64,000 nt of DNA from Polaribacter sp. BAL334 (GTDB lineage Bacteria > Bacteroidota > Bacteroidia > Flavobacteriales > Flavobacteriaceae): contig NZ_JADWOV010000317.1 of the NCBI RefSeq assembly GCF_015767435.1, forward strand, positions 186,001-250,000, given 5' to 3'. How positions within the stretch are numbered: the first letter of the stretch is position 1; every line of letters starts with the position of its first letter. The position numbers and the translations under genes were made by a program. Below the pieces are notes generated by a model. That model saw nothing but the letters and a program-made list of their open reading frames with translations, did no database searches and was not told where the DNA came from. Shown here in pieces: positions 54,660 to 64,000 of the stretch.

Positions 54660-56408
54660 ATGATTTTTAACAAGGAAAAATTACACAAAACTGCTTTTTG
54701 GGCAAGTGTTATAGGGATGCTTGCCTTTATCATAGATTTTGGATTCTCACAAAATACTATTTATCAACAAATTATAGATGCTTTTTACTTTATTGTCATC
54801 ACTTTAGGAATATCATCAACAATTGTTAGATACTTTGCCAATATAAGTCTTTTTAAAAGAAAATTTTTCCTCTTTGACTTCATCACAGTTAGTTACTCTT
54901 TATACATTCTTTTTTTATATATTTTTATTGGAGAGGCATTTAAAACCGATTTGATTTTAGCCAATCCAACTTGGGTGGTTTTAGCAGTAATTTTATCATT
55001 TATCAGAGAGTTTTTCGAGTTAAAATTAAACTTAACTCGAACGTATTTAAACCCTGCACAACTTTTTATTTTTAGTTTTTTATCTATAATTCTAGCAGGA
55101 ACTTTATTGTTAATGCTACCAAAAGCTACATATAATGGAATTTCATTTATTGATGCATTATTTACATCTACAAGCGCAGTTTGTGTTACAGGGCTTATTG
55201 TAGTAGACACAAGTACTTATTTCACTTTGTTTGGACAAACAATCATCTTGTTTTTAATTCAAGTTGGTGGTTTGGGAATTTTGACATTTGCGAGTTATTT
55301 CAGTTATTTTTTTAAAGGTGGAACCACTTACGAAAATCAACTTACTTTATCAGAAATGACCAATTCACAAAAAATTGGAGACGTTTTTAAAACTTTTAAA
55401 TATATCATTATCATTACCATTACTGTAGAACTTGTTGCTGCTGTTTTAATCTTTTTCACTTTAGATAACAATTTGATAGGACGTTTTTCAGACAAAGCTT
55501 TTTTCTCCATTTTTCACTCAATATCAGCTTTTTGCAATGCTGGTTTTTCAACGTTGACAAATAGCATTTATGAAAGTGGATTTCGATTTAACTATCCTTT
55601 ACAACTTGTTATCATTGCCACATTTATTTTAGGTGGATTAGGATTTCCGATTGTGGTAAATATTGTAAAATATACCAAACATAAACTTACCAATTTATTC
55701 CGTTTTCCAAACAATAAAAAGATTTACAAACCTTGGATTATCAATCTAAACAGCAGAATAACATTAATTACGACATTAACCCTAACTTTTGTAGCATTCT
55801 TTTTATTTTTGATTTTGGAATACAACAATACGTTAGCCGAACATTCATTTTTTGGAAAACTTGTCAACGCATTATTTGGCGCAGCAACCCCAAGAACTGC
55901 AGGTTTCAATACAGTTGATATGACAGCATTAGCAATGCCAACAATCATGATAACTTTTTTATTAATGTGGATTGGTGCTTCACCTGCTTCTACAGGAGGT
56001 GGAATCAAAACTAGTACTTTTGCGATTGCTACTTTGAATATTTTAAGTTTGGCAAAAGGAAAAAGCCGAATTGAAGTTTATAGAAGAGAAATTGCTGATA
56101 TTTCAGTGAAAAGAGCTTTTGCAACCATTTCTTTATCTTTGGCTGTTATTGGATTTGCAATTGTTTTGGTGACCGTTTTTGACCCAGAAATAGAACTTTT
56201 GAAAATTGCTTTTGAAAGTTTTTCAGCATACAGTACTGTTGGTTTGAGTTTAGGAATCACTGCCAATTTAAGCACAGCCAGTAAATTTATTATGATTGGA
56301 GTCATGTTTATTGGAAGAGTTAGCATGCTGTCTATTTTTGTTGCATTTTTCAAGAAAATAAAACATAAAAATTATCGCTATCCAACTGAAGAAATAACAA
56401 TCAATTAG
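54660..56408 (+). CDS. TrkH/KtrB-type potassium uptake channel subunit
   Basis: 582-residue membrane protein. Four pore-loop repeats can be picked out by their glycine filter residues: TSAVCVTGL, ISAFCNAGFSTL, TPRTAGFNTVD and SAYSTVGLSLG. An extra N-terminal membrane region of about 120 residues precedes the pore domain, as is usual in Bacteroidota. It forms the potassium path and works with the TrkA-type regulator whose start directly follows its stop. Whether Na+ or H+ is co-transported is not visible. Confidence 0.93.
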   Translation: MIFNKEKLHKTAFWASVIGMLAFIIDFGFSQNTIYQQIIDAFYFIVITLGISSTIVRYFANISLFKRKFFLFDFITVSYSLYILFLYIFIGEAFKTDLILANPTWVVLAVILSFIREFFELKLNLTRTYLNPAQLFIFSFLSIILAGTLLLMLPKATYNGISFIDALFTSTSAVCVTGLIVVDTSTYFTLFGQTIILFLIQVGGLGILTFASYFSYFFKGGTTYENQLTLSEMTNSQKIGDVFKTFKYIIIITITVELVAAVLIFFTLDNNLIGRFSDKAFFSIFHSISAFCNAGFSTLTNSIYESGFRFNYPLQLVIIATFILGGLGFPIVVNIVKYTKHKLTNLFRFPNNKKIYKPWIINLNSRITLITTLTLTFVAFFLFLILEYNNTLAEHSFFGKLVNALFGAATPRTAGFNTVDMTALAMPTIMITFLLMWIGASPASTGGGIKTSTFAIATLNILSLAKGKSRIEVYRREIADISVKRAFATISLSLAVIGFAIVLVTVFDPEIELLKIAFESFSAYSTVGLSLGITANLSTASKFIMIGVMFIGRVSMLSIFVAFFKKIKHKNYRYPTEEITIN

Positions 56409-57101
56409 ATGAATAAAATGAAATATATTATTATCGGGCTTGGAAATTTTGGTGCTTCTTTGGCAGTAAAATTAACCTCACAAGGAAATGAAGTTATTGG
56501 TATTGACAATAGCATGGCTAAGGTTGACTCGTACAAAGAGAAAATTACGCATACTATTTGCATGGATTCTACTGACGAATTTACAGTTTCTGGATTACCA
56601 TTAAACGAAACAGATGTTGTAATAGTGGCTATTGGCGAAGACAAAGGGTCAAATGTGATGACAACAGCATTATTTAAAAACTTACAAGTTAAACGACTGA
56701 TTAGTAGAGCCATTGACCCACTTCATGAAAAAGTTTTAACAGCCATTGGCGTAGATGAAATAGTACATCCTGAAGAGGAAACTGCTGAACGTTGGGCAAA
56801 AAAATTATGTATGGAAAACGTAGTTGATTCTTTTGAATTGAGTGATAACTATAGCATTATTGAAATCAGTATTCCTAAAAAATATGTTGGGAAATCCATT
56901 CTAGAAATTCAATTGCGAAAAAATTACAATATTTTAGCCCTTACAACTATCAAAAAATCAGAAGTGAAAAGTGTGGTTGGAAAATCAAGAAATGAAGACC
57001 GAGTTCAAGGCGTTGCCTCTCCAGATACCATTCTTGAAGAAAATGATATTTTGGTGATTTATGGTGAAAACAAAGATTTAAAAAGATTTACGAATCAGTA
57101 A
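56409..57101 (+). CDS. TrkA/KtrA-type potassium channel regulator (RCK)
   Basis: 230-residue cytoplasmic gating subunit: RCK_N Rossmann fold with the nucleotide-binding GLGNFGASLA and acidic end of strand 2 (EVIGID), then an RCK_C domain (about residues 135-225). The ATG at 56409 directly follows the TrkH stop; the second ATG at 56415 is also possible. Together with TrkH it makes a complete Trk/Ktr uptake system. Convergent with hutH, 15 bp apart. Confidence 0.93.
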   Translation: MNKMKYIIIGLGNFGASLAVKLTSQGNEVIGIDNSMAKVDSYKEKITHTICMDSTDEFTVSGLPLNETDVVIVAIGEDKGSNVMTTALFKNLQVKRLISRAIDPLHEKVLTAIGVDEIVHPEEETAERWAKKLCMENVVDSFELSDNYSIIEISIPKKYVGKSILEIQLRKNYNILALTTIKKSEVKSVVGKSRNEDRVQGVASPDTILEENDILVIYGENKDLKRFTNQ

Positions 57102-57116
57102 CTATTATTTCAAAAA

Positions 57117-58622
57117 CTAAAACAATTCTTCACTATCAATTTCCAATGTTTCTATAAATTCTGATGCTTTGAGAATATCATAATGCATCACTCTATCTTC
57201 TTCCACAAAAGTTACTTCATTTCTAAAAGCTGAAACTAGCGATGCTAAAAAAGGAGACGTTTTTGCTTTCGCAAAATACAGTGCTTGTGAAGCTGTAAAT
57301 AATTCAATCGCTAAAATCGTTTGTAAATTGTCTACCACTTTTTTACATTTTGTTGCTGCATTTGCGCCCATAGAAACGTGATCTTCTTGTCCATTGCTCG
57401 ATTCTATTGAATCTACACTTGCAGGAGTGGCATATTGTTTATTTTGACTGACGATACTTGCAGCTGTGTATTGTGGAATCATAAAACCTGAATTCAATCC
57501 TGGATTTGAAATCAAAAAAGGAGGCAAATGTCTGTGACCAGAAACCAATTGATACGTTCTTCTTTCAGAAATATTCCCCAATTCTGATAACGCAATCGCT
57601 AAAAAATCCAATCCTAACGCCAAAGGTTGTCCATGAAAATTACCTCCAGAAATAATCTCATTTTCTGCTACAAAAATGTTTGGATTATCAGTCACTGAAT
57701 TGACTTCTGTCAAAAAAGTTTTTGTCACAAAACGAATGGTATCTTTTGTGGCACCATGAACTTGTGGCATACAACGAAAAGAATATGGGTCTTGAACATG
57801 TTGTTTTTCCTGTGAAATAATTTCACTATTTTCTAATAATTCTCTAATTCTTTCAGCCGTTTTTAGTTGTCCATTATGAGGTCTAACCAAATGAATTAAT
57901 TCATTGAAAGGTTCAATTCTTCCGTCAAAAGCTTCCAAAGAAATGGTTCCAATAACATCTGATAAATAAGACAATTTGTGCGCTTTCAACAAGCAATAAA
58001 TTCCAAAAGCCGTCATAAATTGAGTGCCATTAAGCAATGCCAATCCTTCTTTTGATTGCAGTTTTACAGCTTCCCAAGAAAATAGTTTTAAAACCTCTTC
58101 TGAAGATAATTTTTCGTTTTTATAATATACTTCTCCCAAACCAATTAAAGGCAAAGAAAGATGTGCTAAAGGCGATAAATCTCCTGAAGCTCCTAATGAA
58201 CCTTGAGAAAAAACTACAGGAATAATGTCATTGTTGTAAAAATCAATCAGCCTATTTACGGTTGCCAATTGCACACCTGAATGACCATAACTCAACGATT
58301 GAATTTTGAAAAGCAACATCAATTTTACAATTTCTTTTGGCACTTCCTCTCCTGTTCCACAAGCGTGACTTTTTACCAAATTTTCTTGTAATTTCTGCAA
58401 ATTATTATCAGAAATTTTCACATTATACAATGCTCCAAAACCAGTATTAATTCCATACAAAGGTTTCGAAATCGATTTCGTTTTTTCATCCAAAAAAAGG
58501 CGACAAGCATCTATTTTATCTTGAGATGAAGTGGACAATGCTAGCTTTTTTTCTTCAATAATGATTGCTTGAATTGTTGTTAAATCTAAAGGATTTGTAT
58601 CTATAAAATGAATTGAGTTCAT
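57117..58622 (-). CDS. hutH: Histidine ammonia-lyase
   Basis: Deaminates histidine to urocanate, the first step of histidine breakdown. 501 residues from the ATG at 58622 (MNSIHFIDTNPL); the longer frame from 58715 adds 31 residues unlike the family. The MIO prosthetic group forms from Ala-Ser-Gly in GSLGASGDLSPLAH, and the YGINTGFGAL and GNFHGQPLA motifs are present. No other hut genes are in the window. A different ammonia-lyase specificity cannot be excluded from sequence alone. Confidence 0.92.
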   Translation of the reverse strand: MNSIHFIDTNPLDLTTIQAIIIEEKKLALSTSSQDKIDACRLFLDEKTKSISKPLYGINTGFGALYNVKISDNNLQKLQENLVKSHACGTGEEVPKEIVKLMLLFKIQSLSYGHSGVQLATVNRLIDFYNNDIIPVVFSQGSLGASGDLSPLAHLSLPLIGLGEVYYKNEKLSSEEVLKLFSWEAVKLQSKEGLALLNGTQFMTAFGIYCLLKAHKLSYLSDVIGTISLEAFDGRIEPFNELIHLVRPHNGQLKTAERIRELLENSEIISQEKQHVQDPYSFRCMPQVHGATKDTIRFVTKTFLTEVNSVTDNPNIFVAENEIISGGNFHGQPLALGLDFLAIALSELGNISERRTYQLVSGHRHLPPFLISNPGLNSGFMIPQYTAASIVSQNKQYATPASVDSIESSNGQEDHVSMGANAATKCKKVVDNLQTILAIELFTASQALYFAKAKTSPFLASLVSAFRNEVTFVEEDRVMHYDILKASEFIETLEIDSEELF

Positions 58623-58733
58623 GGTGATTTGATTGAACCCCAAAAGTGCAAATTCAGAATTGTTTATGCAAACGATTTTAACAATATTATGCTTTTTAAA
58701 AGTATATATTTGCAAAAATTTAGAATTTTATAA

Positions 58734-59759
58734 ATGAAAAATATTAATATACTTTTATTCGTAATTGTGCTTTTGAGCGCATGCAAAAACTCAGAAAAAA
58801 ACGACTTTGTTACGTTATCTGGAAAAATAGAAAATAACACAGACTCGATTATCAGAATTTTCAGTAGAGAAGGAATTGTGAAAGAATTTTCCATTAATAA
58901 AGATGGTAGTTTTGAAGATACTCTTAAAGTAAAAGAAGCTGCAATTTATAATTTTGCCACTGAAAGCAACAAAAACGTTCCAATTTTCTTGAAAAATGGA
59001 TATGATATTTCGATTAAAGGAGAGGCTTCAGATTTTTTTGAAACTTTTGTTTTTTCAGGTGAAGGATCACAAAACAGTAATTTTATTTTAGCGCAAATCA
59101 AACAAAGTAGAAATTTGGGTGACCCTCAACAAATTTTAGCATTAGAAGCGAGTGATTTTCAGAAAAAATTAAATCAGATAAAAACGACTTACGACAGTAT
59201 TTTAAATTCATATACTGATTTAGACAGTGCCCTTTACACGAATATCAAATTACAAAATGATCAAGTAATTGGTTATTTTGAAAGTGTATATGCAAAAAAT
59301 CAAGTGATGGGAAAAGGGAAAACTTCTCCAAAATTTGAGAATTATGTTGATTATAAAGGAGGAAAAAAATCTTTAGATTCATTCAAAGGAAAGTACGTTT
59401 ATATTGATGTTTGGGCAACTTGGTGTGGTCCATGCATTCAACAAATTCCTTATTTGAAGGAAATGAAAAATTTGTATAAAAATAAGAATATTGTATTTAT
59501 AGGAATTTCTACAGATGAAAATACACGCAGTGGTTCATGGGAAGCTGCCGAACAAAAATGGCGAGATTTTGTTAAAAATTATGAATTGGGTGATGTGCAA
59601 CTTTGGGCTGGAAAAGATTTTTCCTTTCAGCAATCCTATGAAATTAATGGCATTCCAAGATTTATTTTGATTGATCCTGATGGAAAAATTGTGGATGCTG
59701 AAGCGCCAAGACCTTCTGACCCTAATCTAAAAAATTTATTAGATTCTTTAAACTTATAG
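58734..59759 (+). CDS. TlpA-like thioredoxin-fold lipoprotein
   Basis: 341 residues: lipoprotein signal with Cys17 (LLSAC), an N-terminal DUF4369-type beta domain (VTLSGKIENNTDSIIRIF), a helical linker and a C-terminal thioredoxin-like domain with the redox pair W230-C-G-P-C (Cys231, Cys234) and the cis-Pro motif GIPRFIL. It likely reduces disulfides of exported proteins or cytochromes at the periplasmic side. The partner is unknown. Confidence 0.9.
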   Translation: MKNINILLFVIVLLSACKNSEKNDFVTLSGKIENNTDSIIRIFSREGIVKEFSINKDGSFEDTLKVKEAAIYNFATESNKNVPIFLKNGYDISIKGEASDFFETFVFSGEGSQNSNFILAQIKQSRNLGDPQQILALEASDFQKKLNQIKTTYDSILNSYTDLDSALYTNIKLQNDQVIGYFESVYAKNQVMGKGKTSPKFENYVDYKGGKKSLDSFKGKYVYIDVWATWCGPCIQQIPYLKEMKNLYKNKNIVFIGISTDENTRSGSWEAAEQKWRDFVKNYELGDVQLWAGKDFSFQQSYEINGIPRFILIDPDGKIVDAEAPRPSDPNLKNLLDSLNL

Positions 59760-59802
59760 TTTCAATCAAATTTTTAAACTAATTGTTTTAAGAACTGAAT
59801 AC

Positions 59803-60009
59803 TTAAAAGCTTAAGCTTTTGATTAATTTACTAGTCAATTTTGTAAAGAAATTGATGAAAAGGATTAATGAAATAAAAAACACCATAATAATTCCAAAGT
59901 CTAAAAATGATTCCATATCATTTAAATTCATTAAATATTTTCCAGCTTTAACAATGATAAAAAAAGTAATGATGAAAAAGATAATTTGTTGGATAGTGCT
60001 CTTGTACAT
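59803..60009 (-). CDS. Possible small membrane protein
   Basis: 68-residue ORF with two hydrophobic spans (IIFFIITFFIIVKAG and FGIIMVFFISLILFINFF) and a basic tail. It lies alone in the 473-bp gap 59760-60232, whose other content is the accA terminator. AT-rich sequence gives such frames by chance, and a 65-residue frame on the opposite strand overlaps it, so this is tentative. Confidence 0.35.
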   Translation of the reverse strand: MYKSTIQQIIFFIITFFIIVKAGKYLMNLNDMESFLDFGIIMVFFISLILFINFFTKLTSKLIKSLSF

Positions 60010-60177
60010 AATTTAAGATTTAGAGGGTTTGTATTAAATTTCTTCATCAAATTTCTACATATTATCACTTAAAAAATTTAATATTTGTTAAACTGCAAGT
60101 AAGTATCGACAAAAGGAAATATTTTTTAGACGAATTAGTTTCTAATTTGTAAAACTGAACATAAAATTGGGCACAAA

Positions 60178-60212
60178 AAAAAGCAAAATTCAGATGAATT
60201 TTGCTTTTTTTA
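60178..60212. terminator. Bidirectional terminator
   Basis: Stem AAGCAAAATTCA/TGAATTTTGCTT flanked by A and T runs; it ends the leftward accA transcript. Confidence 0.88.
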
Positions 60213-60232
60213 TCACAGTTGTTGAAATCGTA

Positions 60233-61186
60233 TTATTCTTTATAAACACCCATTTCTGAATATTTATCCATTCTTTTAGCTACTAAATCTGCATCAGACA
60301 ACTCTTTCAATTCATCAAAAGCTTCCAAAATTTGAGCCTCTACAGCTTTAAAAGCACCTTCTCTATCTGTATGAGCGCCTCCAATTGGTTCTTTGATAAT
60401 GCCATCAATCAAATTTAATTTTTTCATATCAGCACCAGTCAATTTCAAAGCTTCAGCAGCTTGTTCTTTAAACTCCCAACTTCTCCATAAAATGGAAGAA
60501 CAAGATTCAGGAGAAATCACTGTATACCAAGTATTTTCCATCATATAAACCCTGTCTCCTACTCCAATTCCTAAGGCTCCACCAGAAGCACCTTCACCAA
60601 TCACAATGGCAATAATTGGCGTTTTTAAACGAGTCATTTCAAAAATATTTCTTGCAATTGCTTCTCCTTGACCACGTTCTTCAGCTTCCAATCCTGGATA
60701 TGCGCCTGGAGTGTCTAACAAAGTAACCACAGGAATTCTGAATTTTTCTGCCATTTTCATCAAACGCAAGGCTTTTCTATACCCTTCAGGATTTGCCATC
60801 CCAAAATTTCGAAACTGACGCGTTTTTGTATTGTACCCTTTTTGTTGACCAATCACCATGAAGGATTGATTGCCAATTTTGCCTAAACCACCCACCATGG
60901 CTTTGTCATCTTTTACATTTCTGTCTCCATGAAGTTCCATAAATGTTTCCCCAAAAATAGCACGGATATAATCCATGGTATAAGGTCTGTTTGGGTGTCT
61001 TGACAATTGAACTCTTTGCCAAGGAGTCAGATTTTTGTAAATATCTTTTCTGGCTTCTGCTAATTTCTTTTCAATTTTTTTACAAGTTGCTGTAACATCA
61101 ACATCGCTTTCTTCGCCAATTATTTGACATTTTTCAAGTTGATCTTGAAGTTCTTTTATTGGCATTTCAAAGTCTAGATATTCCAT
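60233..61186 (-). CDS. accA: Acetyl-CoA carboxylase carboxyltransferase subunit alpha
   Basis: 317-residue subunit that, with AccD, transfers a carboxyl group from biotin to acetyl-CoA to make malonyl-CoA for fatty acids. Family features: the LEKPIKEL-like start ([17 protein letters not shown]), [19 protein letters not shown], the oxyanion and CoA site [23 protein letters not shown], and [17 protein letters not shown]. Full length. The coding strand continues with an EamA, an LptG-type and a tgt gene upstream. Confidence 0.97.
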   Translation of the reverse strand: MEYLDFEMPIKELQDQLEKCQIIGEESDVDVTATCKKIEKKLAEARKDIYKNLTPWQRVQLSRHPNRPYTMDYIRAIFGETFMELHGDRNVKDDKAMVGGLGKIGNQSFMVIGQQKGYNTKTRQFRNFGMANPEGYRKALRLMKMAEKFRIPVVTLLDTPGAYPGLEAEERGQGEAIARNIFEMTRLKTPIIAIVIGEGASGGALGIGVGDRVYMMENTWYTVISPESCSSILWRSWEFKEQAAEALKLTGADMKKLNLIDGIIKEPIGGAHTDREGAFKAVEAQILEAFDELKELSDADLVAKRMDKYSEMGVYKE

Positions 61187-61259
61187 TTTGTAGGTATTTT
61201 GAATTCATTTTTTGAAGTAACAAACATACTATAAAAATACTGTTTTTAGAAAAAATAGA

Positions 61260-62174
61260 TTATTTTTTTAGTTTGATACGTTCTTGTATTTTTTGTTTGA
61301 TGGCTGTCCTATTTTTTATAATTCCATTGGCTAAAACTACTCCAAAAACAATCAACGCCCCAAAATAAAAGGCAGGATTCATTTTTTCCTTTTCACCAAA
61401 AATTAATAATGCCAAAATTATAGCGTAAATAGGTTCTAAATTTATAGTCAACATTACTGTATAAGGAGATAAATATTTCATCACTTTTACTGAAGTAATA
61501 AATGCAAAAGCTGTACAAACACTGCTTAAAATTGCCAAATAAACCCAATCCATTTTTGGAATTTCAAAAAAAGTAGGTGTAAATCCGTTTGAAAAATACA
61601 AATAGATTGCTACGAAAACAGTCCCAAAAAACAATTGATATAATGAAATACTATTGGCGTCATATTTTTTTACAAATAACCCATTGAATACTGCAAAAAG
61701 CGCTCCTAAAAATGAAGATATTAGTGCATAAATAATGCCTAATTGATATTGAGTTTCAAAATTAAAAATGATGTACAAGCCACCAATAACCAGTAAACCA
61801 AGCACAATTTCTAATAATTTTATGCGTCTTCTAAAAAATAAAGGTTCTATTAATGACGTGAAAAAAGCTCCTGTACTCATCGTTACCAAAGCCACAGAAA
61901 CGTTGGAAACTTTGATTGCTTTGAAAAAGAAAATCCAGTGAATTGCAATGATAATTCCCGTAATTAGAAATTTTATAATTCCATTCGTATCCAATAGAAA
62001 TGATTTTTTTTTGTATAAAAAAAACAATACAATAAAGATGACAGCCAATCCCATTCTGAAAAAAACCAACGGAATTGCTTCTAAGGTAATCAATGCTCCT
62101 AAAATGGCTGTGAATCCCCAAATAAAAACAATGAGGTGTAAAAGAAGATAATTCTTCAATTTATTTTCTGGCAT
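61260..62174 (-). CDS. EamA (DMT) family membrane transporter
   Basis: 304 residues, about ten hydrophobic spans in two EamA repeats (first residues about 8-135, second about 145-288), with the usual N-terminal WGFTAILGALI and the second-repeat GEKE loop. The substrate cannot be read from the sequence. Its start overlaps the end of the LptG-like gene by 14 bp, so they are probably one transcript. Confidence 0.88.
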   Translation of the reverse strand: MPENKLKNYLLLHLIVFIWGFTAILGALITLEAIPLVFFRMGLAVIFIVLFFLYKKKSFLLDTNGIIKFLITGIIIAIHWIFFFKAIKVSNVSVALVTMSTGAFFTSLIEPLFFRRRIKLLEIVLGLLVIGGLYIIFNFETQYQLGIIYALISSFLGALFAVFNGLFVKKYDANSISLYQLFFGTVFVAIYLYFSNGFTPTFFEIPKMDWVYLAILSSVCTAFAFITSVKVMKYLSPYTVMLTINLEPIYAIILALLIFGEKEKMNPAFYFGALIVFGVVLANGIIKNRTAIKQKIQERIKLKK

Positions 62175-63252
62175 TGTAAAAAAGATAAGAACCTACAATT
62201 GCGAACAATATATTAGGCATCCAAACGTATAAAAGTGAATTTACACCTGCAACAGCTCCTAAAACCTCAGAAATTTTAAGTAAAAAAACATACAAAAACA
62301 TCATTCCCACTCCAATTGCCAAGTTGACTCCTGTTCCTCCTCGCCTTTTCCTGAAAGCCAAACAAACCGCAATTAATGTCAAAATATAAGAAGCTATTGG
62401 AAGACTGGTTCTTTTGTGCAATTCAACCAAATACGCATTCAAATTTTTGACACCTCGCTTTTTTGAAATGTCAATGAAATCCATTAATTCTGGCGAAGGC
62501 ATTTCTTGCGATAAGGCAGATTTATAAATCAAGTCTTTGGGTGTAAAATTAAAAAGTGTATCAACTTTACTTCCTGAAGAAATCTTATCTTTTTTAGTAT
62601 ATATTTTTCGTAATCTCCAATTTGTTAGTGAAAAAACGGAATCTTTTGGGTTGAACGTTATATAATCTGCAACCAATTTTGATTTTAATTTCAAACCATC
62701 ATACACTTCTGAAGAAAAATCGTATCCTGAATTGTTATCCGTGCTAAAACTTTTAATGAATATATAAGTGCTATCTGTTATTTGCAAGCTAAAATCAGTT
62801 ACAAATTTGAATTCTTGTTGCTGAGTATTGTTATCAAGATAAGTTTGCTCGAATTTTTTTCTTGTTTTACTACTATTTGGCACCACAAAATGATTCATCA
62901 AAAGTGACACTAATGTAACTATTGTTGCACCCACAAAATACGGATATAAAAAACGTACAAAAGAGACTTTCGCATTGTTAATTGCAATGATTTCAGTGTT
63001 GTTAGAAAGTTTTGTAGTGAATAAAATTACAGCCAAAAACAAAGCCAATGGCATGAAAGTATTGGCATAATAAATAGTGAAATTTTTATAATAATCATTC
63101 ACAATTTCTGCTAAACCCAAATTGGGATGTTGCAAAAAATTATCCACTTTTTCTGCAATATCAATAGCAATTGCAATAGGAATCAATATCAATAAGGTAA
63201 ACAAAAAAGTTACCAAAAAATTCTTTAATATGTACCTATCTATAATTTTCAA
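62161..63252 (-). CDS. LptF/LptG (YjgP/YjgQ) family permease
   Basis: 363-residue inner-membrane protein: three spans at the N-terminus (from IDRYILKNFLVTFLFT), a periplasmic beta-jellyroll region (about 120-255) and three C-terminal spans ending at FAIVGSYLFYNARK. It belongs to the permease pair that, with LptB, pulls lipopolysaccharide from the inner membrane for transport to the surface. Which of LptF or LptG it is cannot be told here. Two bases separate it from tgt. Confidence 0.88.
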   Translation of the reverse strand: MKIIDRYILKNFLVTFLFTLLILIPIAIAIDIAEKVDNFLQHPNLGLAEIVNDYYKNFTIYYANTFMPLALFLAVILFTTKLSNNTEIIAINNAKVSFVRFLYPYFVGATIVTLVSLLMNHFVVPNSSKTRKKFEQTYLDNNTQQQEFKFVTDFSLQITDSTYIFIKSFSTDNNSGYDFSSEVYDGLKLKSKLVADYITFNPKDSVFSLTNWRLRKIYTKKDKISSGSKVDTLFNFTPKDLIYKSALSQEMPSPELMDFIDISKKRGVKNLNAYLVELHKRTSLPIASYILTLIAVCLAFRKRRGGTGVNLAIGVGMMFLYVFLLKISEVLGAVAGVNSLLYVWMPNILFAIVGSYLFYNARK

Positions 63253-63254
63253 AA

Positions 63255-64000
63255 CTACAAACGTTTATCCATTTGAATGACCATTTTATCTTTCCATTGG
63301 CTAAAATCGCCCGCTAAAATATGCTTTCTTGCTTCTCTTGTCAACCATAAATAAAAACCTAAATTGTGAATGGTTGCAATCTGTTTTCCAAGCATTTCGT
63401 TCGCTGCAAATAAATGACGAAGATACGCTTTTGAATAAAGTGTGTCAACAAAAGTGATTCCCATTTCATCAATAGCAGAAAAATCATTTTCCCACTTTTT
63501 ATTTTTCATATTGATGGTTCCATGTGCCGTAAAAAGCATGCCATTTCTAGCATTTCTGGTTGGCATCACACAATCAAACATGTCAATTCCAAGTGCAATA
63601 TTTTCTAAAATATTGATAGGTGTTCCAACTCCCATTAAATATCTTGGTTTGTCTTCTGGCAAAATGGCTGTTACAATTTCGGTCATTGCGTACATTTCTT
63701 CAGCAGGTTCACCCACAGAAAGTCCTCCAATCGCATTTCCTTGAGCGCCAGCGTTTGCAATATAATCCGCAGATTGTTTGCGCAAATCTTTATACGTACT
63801 TCCTTGAACTATTGGGAAAAAAGTTTGTTCATAGCCATATTTATAAGGCACTTTTTCCAAATGATTGATGCATCTATCCAACCATCTATGCGTCATGTGC
63901 ATAGAACGTTTTGCGTAATTATAATCACATGGATAAGGCGTGCATTCGTCAAAAGCCATGATGATATCAGCCCCAATTTTACGTTGAATTTCCATCACAT
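63255..64000 (-). CDS. tgt: tRNA-guanine transglycosylase, 5' end outside window
   Basis: Exchanges guanine-34 for the queuosine precursor in certain tRNAs. The C-terminal 248 or so residues of about 375 are in the window; the frame stays open to the edge. Visible: AFDECTPYP, the substrate-site GGLSVGE, catalytic Asp region GIDMFDCVMPTRNARNG and the family's closing TIHNLGFYLWL. At the place of the zinc-binding C-x-C-x-x-C of typical bacterial Tgt, the sequence reads EMGITFVDTLYSKAYLRHL, with none of the three Cys, although the His of TIHNL is kept. It overlaps no neighbour. Confidence 0.93.
   Translation of the reverse strand, partial: VMEIQRKIGADIIMAFDECTPYPCDYNYAKRSMHMTHRWLDRCINHLEKVPYKYGYEQTFFPIVQGSTYKDLRKQSADYIANAGAQGNAIGGLSVGEPAEEMYAMTEIVTAILPEDKPRYLMGVGTPINILENIALGIDMFDCVMPTRNARNGMLFTAHGTINMKNKKWENDFSAIDEMGITFVDTLYSKAYLRHLFAANEMLGKQIATIHNLGFYLWLTREARKHILAGDFSQWKDKMVIQMDKRL

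Noticed and set aside
58623..58715. Longer N-terminus for HutH
   Set aside because: The added 31 residues do not resemble the family and the ATG at 58622 gives the normal length.
59819..60016. Plus-strand 65-residue ORF opposite the possible small membrane gene
   Set aside because: Its composition is typical of a chance AT-rich frame; the minus-strand frame has clearer membrane spans.

Overview
The window comes from an AT-rich marine member of the Bacteroidota, most likely family Flavobacteriaceae (a Polaribacter/Formosa-like organism; the genus is a guess). The evidence is SusC/SusD proteins, a hybrid two-component regulator, type IX secretion (T9SS) C-terminal tails, TAnnTTTG-type -7 boxes and many sulfatases.

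Region 1 (1 to about 39 kb) is a large polysaccharide utilization locus (PUL). It holds a 5'-truncated GH2 beta-galactosidase-like enzyme, five intact FGly-type S1 sulfatases plus the frameshifted tail of a sixth, two GH36/GH27-like alpha-galactosidase-type enzymes, a tandem GH49-like beta-helix protein, two paralogous TIM-barrel glycosidases (only one with a T9SS tail), a secreted esterase, a secreted beta-sandwich protein, a lipoprotein aldose 1-epimerase, an (alpha/alpha)6-type lipoprotein, SusC/SusD and a 1373-residue hybrid two-component system (HTCS). The combination suggests a sulfated, galactose-containing algal polysaccharide. Known endo-carrageenases or agarases (GH16, GH82, GH86, GH150) are not seen, so the exact glycan is open. 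Seven promoters share one bipartite element: a TGARAC direct repeat with 22 bp between starts, placed 59-60 bp upstream of the -7 box. This is the probable HTCS operator. Two of the seven drive small Spy/CpxP-like periplasmic proteins.

Region 2 (about 39.1-43.4 kb) is a small integrated element. It holds a leftward set of three overlapping small genes of unknown function, a MerR-like HTH protein, a 48-residue ORF and a large serine recombinase. The recombinase reading frame runs through the terminator of a tRNA operon and antisense through tRNA-Arg(UCU).

Region 3 (43.3-64 kb) is core chromosome: tRNA-Arg, tRNA-Pro and tRNA-Ser, then a PgpH-like HD phosphodiesterase, thiolase, NlpC/P60 hydrolase, TPR protein, GyrA, ClpC, a TrkH/TrkA potassium system, HutH, a TlpA-like lipoprotein, AccA, an EamA transporter, LptG/LptF-like permease and a 5'-truncated Tgt. 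The tRNA cluster marks the accessory/core boundary.
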